The notes: generated by a model from the sequence alone, not told the origin. Shown: positions 1-6,506, counted from the stretch's first letter. The stretch is 11,481 bases of DNA from JANNMJ01 sp031397815 (GCA_031397815.1 JANNMJ010000011.1:1-11481), one strand, 5' to 3'. Translations and numbers: made by a program.

Positions 1-13
1 CACCGAGGCCGCT

Positions 14-21
14 TACTTTTG
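14..21 (+). promoter_or_regulatory. Candidate -7 promoter box for plsY
   Basis: TACTTTTG matches the Bacteroidota -7 consensus TAnnTTTG at every fixed position. It lies 83 bases upstream of the plsY start, so transcription would begin near position 28 and give a leader of about 75 bases. Any -33 element would lie outside the window. The same ten-base string CTTACTTTTG recurs upstream of the malate dehydrogenase gene at 7241-7250. The family consensus is established knowledge; its use here is inference. Confidence 0.5.
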
Positions 22-37
22 CCGGTAAGCCGCCCTA

Positions 38-51
38 AAAACAATTGTTTT
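38..51. promoter_or_regulatory. Perfect 14-bp palindrome in the plsY leader, possible operator
   Basis: AAAACAATTGTTTT is a perfect inverted repeat with no spacer. It sits about ten bases after the predicted plsY transcription start, a position where a dimeric repressor could block elongation. It is AT-only apart from two bases, in otherwise GC-rich surroundings. As RNA it would form only a weak hairpin, so a DNA-binding site is more plausible than a structural RNA. No regulator can be named from the sequence. Confidence 0.35.
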
Positions 52-104
52 CCTGCACCGCCGCGCAGGTTTAGGAGCGCTCCGCCGTTAAAGCTCCCGC
101 GCCG

Positions 105-743
105 ATGCCTGCTCCTGTCTTGGTTGCCGCCACTTTCCTGCTCGCCTATTTTCTGGGCGCCATTCCCACGGCCCTGTGGGTCGGGAAGCTCTTTTACTCG
201 CTCGATATCCGGCAGCACGGCTCCGGCAATTCCGGCGCCACCAACACGTTTCGGGTGCTGGGCAAGCGCGCCGGGACGGGCGTCCTGACGTTCGATATTC
301 TGAAGGGATTTCTGGCCGCGTTCCTCGCGTATGCGCTGCTGCGGCAGGGGCTGATTGCGCCGGATGCCATTGTCCGGACGCAGCTTGCATTGGGCCTTAC
401 CGCCGTTCTGGGGCACATTTACTCGGTTTTTGCGGGGTTTAAGGGCGGGAAGGGCGTAGCGTCGCTGCTGGGCGTGGTGCTGGGGGTAGCGCCACTGCCG
501 GCGGTCGGATGCGTGCTGGTTTTTCTGGCGCTGCTCTGGCTCACGAGCTACGTCAGCGTCAGCTCCATGACGAGCGCGGCGATGTTTCCAGTGCTGGTCG
601 GGCTGCTCGGCCCGCGCGACCCGTGGCTCTTTGGTTTCGGGGTTTTGGTGACGCTGCTGGTCCTCTACACGCACCGCCAGAACATCGGCCGCCTGCGCGC
701 CGGGACCGAAAGTAAAGTCAATCCGTTCGGGCGGCACGCCTGA
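105..743 (+). CDS. plsY: Glycerol-3-phosphate acyltransferase PlsY
   Basis: PlsY is the inner-membrane acyltransferase that moves a fatty acyl group from acyl-phosphate to the 1-position of sn-glycerol 3-phosphate, making lysophosphatidic acid, the first step of phospholipid synthesis. It normally works with PlsX, which makes the acyl-phosphate; plsX is not in this window. The 212-residue protein has the usual family length and several hydrophobic segments, starting with residues 5-30. The three conserved loops are visible: GSGNSGATN at 39-47, KGGKGVAS at 113-120 (the glycine-rich loop linked to substrate binding) and THRQNIGRL at 189-197. The ATG at 105 puts the first membrane segment immediately after a short N-terminus, as is typical. 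The leader has a good -7 box and dense palindromes, and no gene precedes it in the window. I see no clear terminator after it. The assignment is secure. Confidence 0.96.
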   Translation: MPAPVLVAATFLLAYFLGAIPTALWVGKLFYSLDIRQHGSGNSGATNTFRVLGKRAGTGVLTFDILKGFLAAFLAYALLRQGLIAPDAIVRTQLALGLTAVLGHIYSVFAGFKGGKGVASLLGVVLGVAPLPAVGCVLVFLALLWLTSYVSVSSMTSAAMFPVLVGLLGPRDPWLFGFGVLVTLLVLYTHRQNIGRLRAGTESKVNPFGRHA

Positions 744-903
744 CGGAATCAGCCGGAAATTGCCGCTTGGCAGGAGCCATGAAGATAATTGTGACTCCCC
801 CGAACGTATATTTAGGGCGCTTTCCGCATCATCTGGCCTTAACACGGCTCGGCGGAGGCTTCAACCGTGCCTCGTTTCAACGTTTTCCCATTATTACCTT
901 CTG

Positions 904-2835
904 ATGAAAAAACTGCTTACGCTCTCGCTGGCCGTATTGGCTGGTGCGCTTTCCGCGCAAGCGCAGATCTCAGCCACAACGGGTGGTCCGGATAACTACG
1001 GCTACACCTGGAAAACCTCCGCCGCTGCCGGTGGCCCTACCTACCGCTGGGTCGATATCCGTAACCGCGGAACCGAAGTGGCTGGCCTCGACGACGATAA
1101 CCAAGCGCCGCTGCCGCTCACGTTGCCGTTCTCGTTCCCGTATTACCTCGCGTCATTCTCGCAGGTGCGCGTCGCCTCGAACGGCTACCTGGCGTTTGTG
1201 GCCAACAACAGCGCCCCCGCCAACCTCGCCCAGCCAATGCCGAACATCCCGGCGGCCGATGGTCAGCGGGCATTCGTCGCCGGTTACCTCTCCGACTTGA
1301 ACTTCTCCCGTGCGGGTGTCAACTCGGCCAACCCCGGCCGGTGCTACTACCTGGTCACCGCCGACTCGGTCATCGTCTCCTACGTGAACGTGCCGTTCTG
1401 GGAGCGCGCCGCCACCCCGAGCGTGCCCGATTTCCGTGGGTCGAACACGTTCCAGATCATCCTCTCGCGCCTCGATAGCTCGGTCACGTTCCAGTATCAG
1501 GCAATGGACCCTACCCAGCCGACGCCGGGTGCCCAAAGCCCAAACCAAGCGGTGATCGGGATCGAAGACCAAACCGAGACGCTCGGTCTGCAAACCGCCG
1601 TCAACGAAATTCCAGCGGCTGGTACGGCCGTGAAATACTACCGTCCGCGCACCACCGGCTTCCAGTTTACCGACGTAGCTCCCGGCCGTTTCGGTAACCA
1701 GGACGGCGCTGGCTTCTTCGCCCTGCTCGGTCAGCCGCTCACGGTCACTTCGGAAGTGAACAACCCCGGCAACCAGAACGCCGGTCCGTTCGATCTGCAA
1801 ATCCGTATCACGAACCGCCCCGGTCTGCCCGCCGCCGCGCTCTACTCGCAGCGGATCACGCTGCCGGGCCTGCGCGCTCAGAGCGACACGACCGTAACGT
1901 TCGCCCAAACCTACACGCCTAGCAACCAAGCGCCAAGCGCCGGTTCGGGGGTATTCCAGGTGCAGTCGCGCACGTTCACGACTCCACAAGACCAGAACGC
2001 CACCAACGACATCGCCCGGTCGATGTTCGTTGTGGTCGATACCACCAGCGTCCCGCAATACACGCTGAGCTACGACGATGAGGCCGCTAACAGCGTCATC
2101 GGTTTCGGTGCTGGCGTGTACTTCAAGCCGCCGTACTACCCTGCTGAAATCCTCTCGACGGAAGCGGCTATCGTGGGCGCGAACGCCACGTCGAACTGCG
2201 ACGTGAAGATCCGCATCTACGCCGATAACGGCCCGAACGGTACCGCCGGTACGCTCCTCTACGCTGATTCTATCGCGCAGGCCGACGTATCCGTGGGTCC
2301 GCTGCCGGGCGTGCTCAACACGGTGACCCTGTTCCAGCCCGTGCGCATCACGAGCGGTGGCTTCTACATCTCGTGGGCGCCCGATAGCTTGACCACGACC
2401 CTCATCGGTACGCGCGGACCAGCCACGCCGACCCAAGCCATTCCGATTTCGCGCAATAACTACGAAGTGATCAACAACACGTTCGCTCCGTACCGCACGA
2501 CCAACGAGAACATCATGATCACCGCGACGCTCCGCACGCGTACCGCCCTCGGTACCGGCGAAGACCGTACGGGTCAGCTCACCTTGGCTCCGGCGTTCCC
2601 GAACCCTGCTTCTGACCGCACTACCCTCGGCTTCACGCTGCTGAAGCCAGCGCCGGTTACGCTCACCCTGACCGACATGCTCGGCCGTCCGGTGCGTACC
2701 CAGCGCCTGGGCCAGATGACGTCCGGCGAGCATCGCTACGACCTGAATACCAACGACCTGCCCGCCGGTCTCTACACCTACTCGCTGCAAGCGGGTTCGG
2801 TGCGCCTGACGCGTAAGCTCGTCGTTCAACACTAA
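904..2835 (+). CDS. Secreted protein with T9SS type A C-terminal sorting domain
   Basis: This 643-residue protein is exported and probably surface-anchored or released by the type IX secretion system. Residues 1-21 form a Sec signal peptide: Lys-Lys start, Leu/Ala-rich core and an AQAQ cleavage region. Residues 559-643 form a T9SS sorting domain, with the AFPNPASD start, the MLGRPV turn, LPAGLYTY and a final RKLVV strand. The N-terminal part (about 25-265) is beta-rich, with Tyr/Trp-rich motifs and an SNGYLAF segment, reminiscent of nidogen-like or adhesin domains. Residues around 280-400 read like a CARDB-type Ig fold (LTVTSEVNNPGNQNAGPFDL). No catalytic motif is visible, so the function is unknown; adhesion or surface-layer roles are guesses. 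The frame is open back to a TTG at 760, but the signal peptide fixes the ATG at 904. Codon choice is strongly biased, which suggests substantial expression. A strong terminator follows. Confidence 0.9.
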   Translation: MKKLLTLSLAVLAGALSAQAQISATTGGPDNYGYTWKTSAAAGGPTYRWVDIRNRGTEVAGLDDDNQAPLPLTLPFSFPYYLASFSQVRVASNGYLAFVANNSAPANLAQPMPNIPAADGQRAFVAGYLSDLNFSRAGVNSANPGRCYYLVTADSVIVSYVNVPFWERAATPSVPDFRGSNTFQIILSRLDSSVTFQYQAMDPTQPTPGAQSPNQAVIGIEDQTETLGLQTAVNEIPAAGTAVKYYRPRTTGFQFTDVAPGRFGNQDGAGFFALLGQPLTVTSEVNNPGNQNAGPFDLQIRITNRPGLPAAALYSQRITLPGLRAQSDTTVTFAQTYTPSNQAPSAGSGVFQVQSRTFTTPQDQNATNDIARSMFVVVDTTSVPQYTLSYDDEAANSVIGFGAGVYFKPPYYPAEILSTEAAIVGANATSNCDVKIRIYADNGPNGTAGTLLYADSIAQADVSVGPLPGVLNTVTLFQPVRITSGGFYISWAPDSLTTTLIGTRGPATPTQAIPISRNNYEVINNTFAPYRTTNENIMITATLRTRTALGTGEDRTGQLTLAPAFPNPASDRTTLGFTLLKPAPVTLTLTDMLGRPVRTQRLGQMTSGEHRYDLNTNDLPAGLYTYSLQAGSVRLTRKLVVQH

Positions 2836-2886
2836 TCTCCCCTGACCCAGCGCTGCGGAAGCCGTTGCTGTAGTCACTGAAAAATA

Positions 2887-2930
2887 GAATCCCCGGTCAG
2901 ACCCTGTGTCTGGCTGGGGATTCTGCTTTT
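2887..2930 (+). terminator. Intrinsic terminator after the T9SS cargo gene
   Basis: GAATCCCCGGTCAGAC at 2887-2902 pairs with GTCTGGCTGGGGATTC at 2908-2923. This is a 16-base-pair stem with two G-U wobbles and a five-base loop. TGCTTTT follows immediately. It lies 52 bases after the stop codon and ends the transcript before the downstream hydrolase gene. Confidence 0.85.
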
Positions 2931-3017
2931 GACGAAGTTTGACCACTCCGGCGCCACTCCGGCCCTCCCGCTCGCCGCGCGCCGTAAGGGTAGGGGGGAG
3001 CTACTTCGTTTTTACCC

Positions 3018-3044
3018 TGATTCTCATCAGCTGATTCTGATTCT
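3018..3044 (+). repeat. Triple TGATTCT repeat with embedded palindrome before the start codon
   Basis: TGATTCT occurs at 3018-3024, 3032-3038 and 3038-3044, the last two sharing one base. ATCAGCTGAT at 3026-3035 is a perfect 10-base palindrome between the first and second copies. The last copy abuts the GTG start of the next gene. The cluster could be a regulator-binding site or a leader element, but no known factor is recognised. Confidence 0.35.
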
Positions 3045-3800
3045 GTGCGTGGTATTGCTCATTTGACTATCGGGTTGCTGTCGGCGGCCGGGGTAATGGC
3101 GCTTCGGCCCGATCTCACCGGTTACTCCCTGACCGGAATGGCCGTCGCGGGCCTCGCCTCCCTCGCCCCCGACCTCGACGAGCCCGGCTCGCGATTAGGG
3201 CGCGATATCTCTTTCGACCCCAAATACTTCCGTTACGCCCTCCTCACGGCCGCCGCCAGCATCGGCCTCTGGGCGTGGTACCACCTCGATATCACCCGCA
3301 CCGCCCGGCTGCAAGCCTTGCTGTTGGCGCTGGGGCTGGGCATCGTGGCGGCGGCTCTCACCGGCAAAGCCGGTCGGCGGGTGATGGTGTCGGCTACGGG
3401 CGGGCTGCTGGTGATAGGGGCGCTGTGGCTCCAGCTTTTCTGGCTCGCGCTGCTCGGCACGTTCGTGGGGTGTGCGCCTTTTTTAAAGCATCGCACGTAC
3501 ACGCACACGTCGTGGGCGGCCATTCTGTGGGGCTACATCTGCTACGGCGCCGCCACCTCCCTCCGCGACCCCGGCGTGTTTTGGCTCGGCGCGTGGGGCT
3601 ACCTCTCGCACCTCATCGCCGACTCGCTCACCAAGTCCGGCGTGCCGTGGATGCTGCCGGTCCTCAGCTACCGCTTCGCCCTCCCCCTGATGAGCACCGG
3701 CTCACGTAAAGGCAATTTTCTGGAAGGGCTGATTGCCGCCGGGGTCGGCGTGGGCGCGGGCGCGCTGTGGGTAGCACGCCTCAGCGGCGCGCTGCATTGA
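3045..3800 (+). CDS. YdjM/LexA-binding-type membrane metal-dependent hydrolase
   Basis: This 251-residue integral membrane protein belongs to the family usually annotated as inner-membrane metal-dependent hydrolase (YdjM, PF04307). The signature elements are present: an N-terminal MRGIAHLTIG with His6, the acidic motif PDLDE at 42-46, HRTYTHT at 149-155, and a GYLSHLIADSLTKSG block at 185-199 with His189 and Asp193. These His and Asp residues are the likely metal ligands by family analogy. Hydrophobic segments occur at about 8-40, 65-80, 88-105, 114-145, 157-190 and 226-245. The substrate is unknown for most of the family. The GTG at 3045 is the only usable start: an in-frame stop lies at 3018-3020, and family members commonly begin with a similar M-x-G-x-x-H sequence. 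The gene is probably transcribed alone, and its 3' end faces the minus-strand orphan 13 bases away. Confidence 0.85.
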   Translation: MRGIAHLTIGLLSAAGVMALRPDLTGYSLTGMAVAGLASLAPDLDEPGSRLGRDISFDPKYFRYALLTAAASIGLWAWYHLDITRTARLQALLLALGLGIVAAALTGKAGRRVMVSATGGLLVIGALWLQLFWLALLGTFVGCAPFLKHRTYTHTSWAAILWGYICYGAATSLRDPGVFWLGAWGYLSHLIADSLTKSGVPWMLPVLSYRFALPLMSTGSRKGNFLEGLIAAGVGVGAGALWVARLSGALH

Positions 3801-3813
3801 GTTGGCTCTCTCG

Positions 3814-4263
3814 CTAGTGAATCGTCTCGCTAAGCGCCACCAGCCGCTGCCCGAGTGCCAGCAGCTCGGGCCCCAGACCTGCCGGGTGGCCCCACGCTGC
3901 TACCCGCTCCAGACTCAGGCCCAAGCGGTGCAGCGCGGCACCCGTCGCGGCTGAGCTGCCTGCTGTTGCTGTGGCATCGGCCTCCGGAAGGGTGCTGATG
4001 AGGGTTCGCACATCATCGGTAAGCCCGGCCAGCTCGCCGATGTTGGCGGTTTCCAGCACGGCCAGCCATTGCAGCAAGCGCGTCGGCGGAAGCTGCTCAA
4101 GCGTCAGGTTGGCGGGTGCGCCCGGCGGTAAGTCGAAATCGGCGAGCGTGGCGGCTAGGTCCGTGGTATCGGGGCGCACATCGGTTGGGGCGCCGCCGGT
4201 GGCAGGGCTGCCCGGCATACCCGGTGCCGCAATGGGTGGGAAAGGAAGTGAAGCGGGCGACAT
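3814..4263 (-). CDS. Hypothetical protein of 149 residues, family not recognised
   Basis: This is the only minus-strand gene in the window. The predicted protein has a low-complexity N-terminus (about residues 1-50) rich in Pro, Ala, Gly and Thr. A compact, probably helical region follows, with segments such as PPTRLLQWLAVLETANIGELAGL, then a short Ala/Thr-rich linker, then another helix, LGPELLALGQRLVAL. There is no signal peptide, membrane span or catalytic motif. The frame is open back to a TTG at 4365, but the first ATG in frame is at 4263. Starting there avoids translating the pyrimidine-rich leader, so I chose it. Coding evidence is the sustained open frame and GC-rich third positions, which stop where the purine tract begins. 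It converges on the hydrolase gene with 13 bases between stops, leaving no room for an ordinary terminator. The function is unknown. Confidence 0.65.
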   Translation of the reverse strand: MSPASLPFPPIAAPGMPGSPATGGAPTDVRPDTTDLAATLADFDLPPGAPANLTLEQLPPTRLLQWLAVLETANIGELAGLTDDVRTLISTLPEADATATAGSSAATGAALHRLGLSLERVAAWGHPAGLGPELLALGQRLVALSETIH

Positions 4264-4271
4264 TGGCGATT

Positions 4272-4319
4272 GGAAATGGAGGGAAGAGAAGGGAGCAGAA
4301 ACGGCGAGGAAGGAAAGAA
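4272..4319. other. 48-base polypurine tract, the pyrimidine-rich leader of the minus-strand gene
   Basis: On the plus strand 44 of 48 bases are purines; the only pyrimidines are at 4277, 4296, 4302 and 4305. The tract begins nine bases upstream of the minus-strand ATG, so the leader mRNA of that gene would be almost pure C and U. Such a tract could act in translation, bind an RNA-binding protein, or adopt a non-B DNA structure. All three are inference. The rest of the 4264-4593 gap holds the candidate promoter described separately and no convincing gene. Confidence 0.6.
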
Positions 4320-4335
4320 TAAGCGCCGAATAAGC
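4317..4335. repeat. Paired GAATAAGC direct repeat, 11-bp period
   Basis: GAATAAGC occurs at 4317-4324 and again at 4328-4335, with the starts 11 bases apart, about one helical turn. The pair lies upstream of the minus-strand orphan gene, next to the purine tract. Repeats on the same face of the helix are typical of operator half-sites, but no regulator is recognised. Confidence 0.35.
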
Positions 4336-4486
4336 ACTGAACGGATGCCCAAAACAGGTGACCAAACGAGCGCCAAAGCATCAAGCAGTGTCAACTTCCG
4401 GCAGACATTCGGCGTAGCCCATTTGGTTGCTCGCGGCTCGGAATCGACTACCTTCTTCGAAACGAAAAGTACTTGCACAGGTTGGC

Positions 4487-4518
4487 TTGTACTTCCAGTG
4501 GAAAATTTGGTAATATTG
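4487..4518 (+). promoter_or_regulatory. Candidate promoter of the orphan membrane-protein gene
   Basis: TTG at 4487-4489 and TAATATTG at 4511-4518 are separated by 21 bases. The Bacteroidota pattern is TTTG, 19-21 bases, TAnnTTTG, so the spacing fits and the -7 box has one mismatch. Transcription would start near 4525, giving a leader of about 70 bases before the ATG at 4594. Confidence 0.35.
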
Positions 4519-4593
4519 TTGCGCGCACCTCTGTAAGTCGGCTCAGCCGATTGCTTTCGTAGTTACTATCGACACCCCTGTCCCACCGTACCG

Positions 4594-5118
4594 ATGCTGA
4601 CTGCTACTTCCCCCTCTGCCCCCACAAAACGTCCGGTTGCCAGCATCTCGTATCAGGTGCTGGCGTTCGTGGACACCCTCGCCGATAGTCTGGAGGTGGT
4701 CGGCGCGTTGGCGGTGCTGACGGCGCTCCTCGCCTCGGCGGGCATCTCGATGGCGATTTGGGGATTGGAAGCCGTACTCACGTGCCTGATTGTGCTGCTG
4801 CTGGTGCAGGTCGGCGCGTCGTTTTTCTGCGCGATTGACCATTTCCGGCTCGCCCTGCTCGGCGCCACCGTGAGCCTGAGCCTCGCCCTCGGCGTAGCCG
4901 CCGAGCTGAGCTTCGTGGGCGGTTGGTGGGGGGGGCGGCTGCTGGCACTGAGCGCCGCGCCCGTCCTGCTGATTGCCCTCGTGCTGCTGCCGCTAGTGGC
5001 CATTACCCGCCGCACGAAGCTCGCGCCGGCGCATCGGCGGTTCCTGTTAGTGAACCTCCTCGGCCCGACGCTCGCGGTCGTAGCCGTCGGGGCGTGGCAG
5101 GTGCTGATGGGTAGCTAG
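4594..5118 (+). CDS. Orphan multi-pass membrane protein
   Basis: The predicted protein has 174 residues, a Ser/Thr/Pro-rich N-terminus of about 15 residues and roughly five hydrophobic segments (about 35-55, 56-80, 86-107, 117-138 and 149-170). A basic stretch, TRRTKLAPAHRR at 138-149, separates the fourth and fifth segments and by the positive-inside rule should face the cytoplasm. No conserved catalytic or transport motif is visible, and I do not recognise a family. The gene is flanked by gaps of over 160 bases on the downstream side and 330 on the upstream side, so it seems to be transcribed alone. The start is the first ATG after a candidate promoter. The long hydrophobic reading frame with GC-rich third positions supports it being real. 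A small-membrane-protein role cannot be narrowed further. Confidence 0.75.
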   Translation: MLTATSPSAPTKRPVASISYQVLAFVDTLADSLEVVGALAVLTALLASAGISMAIWGLEAVLTCLIVLLLVQVGASFFCAIDHFRLALLGATVSLSLALGVAAELSFVGGWWGGRLLALSAAPVLLIALVLLPLVAITRRTKLAPAHRRFLLVNLLGPTLAVVAVGAWQVLMGS

Positions 5119-5233
5119 TTAACCCGAAATGGGGGAGCGCCAAGAAGTCAAAAAAGCCTTTTCTGAGCTGTGAAGCGATATTATCTCTTTGTTAAGGTTG
5201 CGGTTTTACGCCGGTAAGCCTTCCCGGCACGGG

Positions 5234-5241
5234 TAATTTTG
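5234..5241 (+). promoter_or_regulatory. Candidate -7 promoter box of the first TonB-C gene
   Basis: TAATTTTG matches TAnnTTTG fully. It lies 40 bases upstream of the ATG at 5282, so the leader would be about 34 bases. The -33 region is unclear: TTTTACG at 5204-5210 is the nearest T-rich candidate, at a slightly long spacing of 23 bases. The alternative GTG at 5270 would also lie inside the transcript. Confidence 0.5.
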
Positions 5242-5281
5242 CGCATCGCGCTGCCGCTCAACAGGCGCGGTGCCCGGTGCC

Positions 5282-5809
5282 ATGCCAACTTCCTTTCTGT
5301 TTACCGGCCGCCGTCGCGGGTGGCTACTATGGGGTGTGTTGCTCTTGGTCGATGCCCTGACGGCGGGCCGCGTTACGGCGCAGCTCTCCAGTCATCGTCA
5401 GAATCAGACCTTTATGGCTGCCCCTGATTCATCGCCGGCCCCTAGCCCGGCAGGTGGGCCGATGGTGAAGCCCGTCGCTCCCGTCAGCAACGGCGACTCT
5501 ATCCTCCTCAATCAAGCCCCCGCTTTTCCCGGCGGCGAAACGGCGCTCCTGAGCTTCATCCGCTCGCATTTGCGCTACCCGTCGCTCGCCGCGCGCAACC
5601 GTGTGGAGGGCAAAGTGGTGGTCTCTTTCTGGATTGATGAGGTAGGCCGACCCTACGGTTTCGGCGTCCTGAAAGGCCTCGGCGGCGGTCTCGACGAAGA
5701 AGCGCTTCGCATCCTGCGCGAAATGCCTGACTGGACGCCCGCCGTCGTCAACGGCCGACCGACGCTAATGCAGCTCCGGATTCCGGTCGTTTTTCGGTTG
5801 GCGCAGTAG
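5282..5809 (+). CDS. Short secreted TonB C-terminal domain protein, copy 1
   Basis: This 175-residue protein consists of a signal sequence (Arg-Arg-Arg at 10-12, hydrophobic core 14-27, likely cleavage near VTAQ at 31-34), a short Ser/Pro-rich linker of about 45 residues, and a TonB C-terminal domain at about 82-173. The domain shows the family pattern: FPGG at 82-85, RYPSLAARNRVEGKVVVSFWIDE, GLGGGLDEEALRILREMPDWTPA, and a final IPVVFRL strand. Family members couple the ExbB/ExbD proton-motive complex to outer-membrane receptors. This one lacks the long Pro/Lys-rich spacer that lets TonB cross the periplasm, so classical energy transduction is doubtful. It keeps the canonical GLGGG segment that copies 2 and 3 have replaced. 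A GTG at 5270 would add four residues; the ATG is preferred. It is the first of three tandem paralogues. Confidence 0.85.
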   Translation: MPTSFLFTGRRRGWLLWGVLLLVDALTAGRVTAQLSSHRQNQTFMAAPDSSPAPSPAGGPMVKPVAPVSNGDSILLNQAPAFPGGETALLSFIRSHLRYPSLAARNRVEGKVVVSFWIDEVGRPYGFGVLKGLGGGLDEEALRILREMPDWTPAVVNGRPTLMQLRIPVVFRLAQ

Positions 5810-5865
5810 CCATTTAAGAGAGCTGGAGGCGGATTTCGGCCGGTGAGTACGCTGAGGCTCACGCA

Positions 5866-5891
5866 CTAACTGCGCTCAACGTTAGGGCAGT
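5866..5891 (+). other. Overlapping dyads upstream of TonB-C copy 2
   Basis: CTAAC at 5866-5870 can pair with GTTAG at 5881-5885, and ACTGC at 5869-5873 with GCAGT at 5887-5891. The two pairings share bases and exclude each other. They lie just upstream of the -7 box at 5907-5914, where an activator or repressor could bind. Neither has a T-run, so a terminator for copy 1 is unlikely. Short arms like these can arise by chance. Confidence 0.25.
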
Positions 5892-5906
5892 CGCAAATAG
5901 AGACAT

Positions 5907-5914
5907 TACCTTTG
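5907..5914 (+). promoter_or_regulatory. -7 promoter box of the second TonB-C gene
   Basis: TACCTTTG is a full match to TAnnTTTG. It sits 29 bases before the GTG start at 5944, predicting a leader of only about 23 bases. A -33 element is not obvious; overlapping dyads occupy that zone. Its presence suggests copy 2 is transcribed independently of copy 1. Confidence 0.5.
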
Positions 5915-5943
5915 ATGCACACTTTCTGCATCAACCGTCTCAC

Positions 5944-6411
5944 GTGTCACATTTCACCAAAAGCCTCCCTTGGGTAGGCCTGACCTTACTCTACCTTTTG
6001 CCCGGCAGCGGTTTCACCGCCCACGCCCAAGCCGCGCAACGGACGCAATTCGTCCAATCCCCGTCGGAGCCGAGCGCCAATCCTGAAACGGCACCCACGG
6101 CTAGCGTGACTCAGCCCGAATACCCCGGCGGCGACCAAGCCCTGATTGCGTTTCTCGGCCAGACCCTGCGCTACCCCACCGACGCCTACGAAGCCGGAGC
6201 CGAAGGCCGAGTAGACGTTTCGTTCTGGATCGATGAAACCGGCCACCCCTACGGGTTTGGGGCCGTAGAATCGCCGCATCCATCGCTCGCCGCCGAGGCC
6301 ATTCGGGCCATGAAGCTGATGCCGAGTTGGACGCCGGGGCAGCGCAGCGGGCAACCCAGCCCCATGCTGGTGCACGTGCCGGTCGTGTTCCGACGGCCCA
6401 AAGCGAACTAA
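5944..6411 (+). CDS. Short secreted TonB C-terminal domain protein, copy 2
   Basis: The 155-residue product has a signal peptide (basic start, hydrophobic stretch 9-20, AHAQA cleavage site ending near residue 30), a linker of about 28 residues and a TonB C-terminal domain at about 59-151. Matching elements are EYPGGDQAL, LRYPTDA, GRVDVSFWIDETG, AEAIRAMKLMPSWTPG and the last strand VHVPVVFRR. The shared motif PYGFG at 102-106 is followed by ESPHPSL where TonB usually has a Gly-rich turn. The start is GTG at 5944: an ATG at 5915 is out of frame, and the signal peptide begins directly after the GTG. The linker is far too short to reach the outer membrane from an inner-membrane anchor. A binding or scaffolding role in the periplasm is possible but is inference. 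Confidence 0.82.
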   Translation: MSHFTKSLPWVGLTLLYLLPGSGFTAHAQAAQRTQFVQSPSEPSANPETAPTASVTQPEYPGGDQALIAFLGQTLRYPTDAYEAGAEGRVDVSFWIDETGHPYGFGAVESPHPSLAAEAIRAMKLMPSWTPGQRSGQPSPMLVHVPVVFRRPKAN

Positions 6412-6482
6412 GTCGTTTTGGTTTGATTCGGAAGAAAATGGCGCGTTTTAAAGTCGGTAGGGAGCTTTCGATGGCAATTTCC

Positions 6483-6506
6483 CCTAAAAGAGAGTCACTT
6501 TTTAGG
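6483..6506 (+). other. AT-rich hairpin between TonB-C copies 2 and 3
   Basis: CCTAAAA at 6483-6489 pairs with TTTTAGG at 6500-6506 around a loop of about ten bases. It lies 72 bases after the copy 2 stop. There is no T-run after it, so it is a weak terminator candidate at best. The surrounding stretch 6412-6598 is visibly AT-richer than the neighbouring genes. Confidence 0.3.

Noticed and set aside
760..903. N-terminal extension of the T9SS protein from a TTG
   Set aside because: The ATG at 904 begins a textbook signal peptide; the 48 extra residues would bury it.
1153..2946. 597-residue minus-strand open frame opposite the T9SS gene
   Set aside because: It is codon-aligned with a clearly real gene, is Arg/Val/Gly-rich with no recognisable domain, and is explained by sense-strand codon bias.
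4264..4365. 34-residue extension of the minus-strand orphan from a TTG
   Set aside because: It would be translated from the pyrimidine tract and starts at a rare TTG; the ATG at 4263 is simpler. The extension is somewhat hydrophobic, so a signal peptide cannot be fully excluded.
5210..5220. GCCGGTAAGCC repeated at 21-31 and 5210-5220
   Set aside because: Both lie in leaders, but their position relative to the -7 box differs (after it in one, before it in the other), and similar GGTAAGCC strings occur inside genes, so chance is likely.
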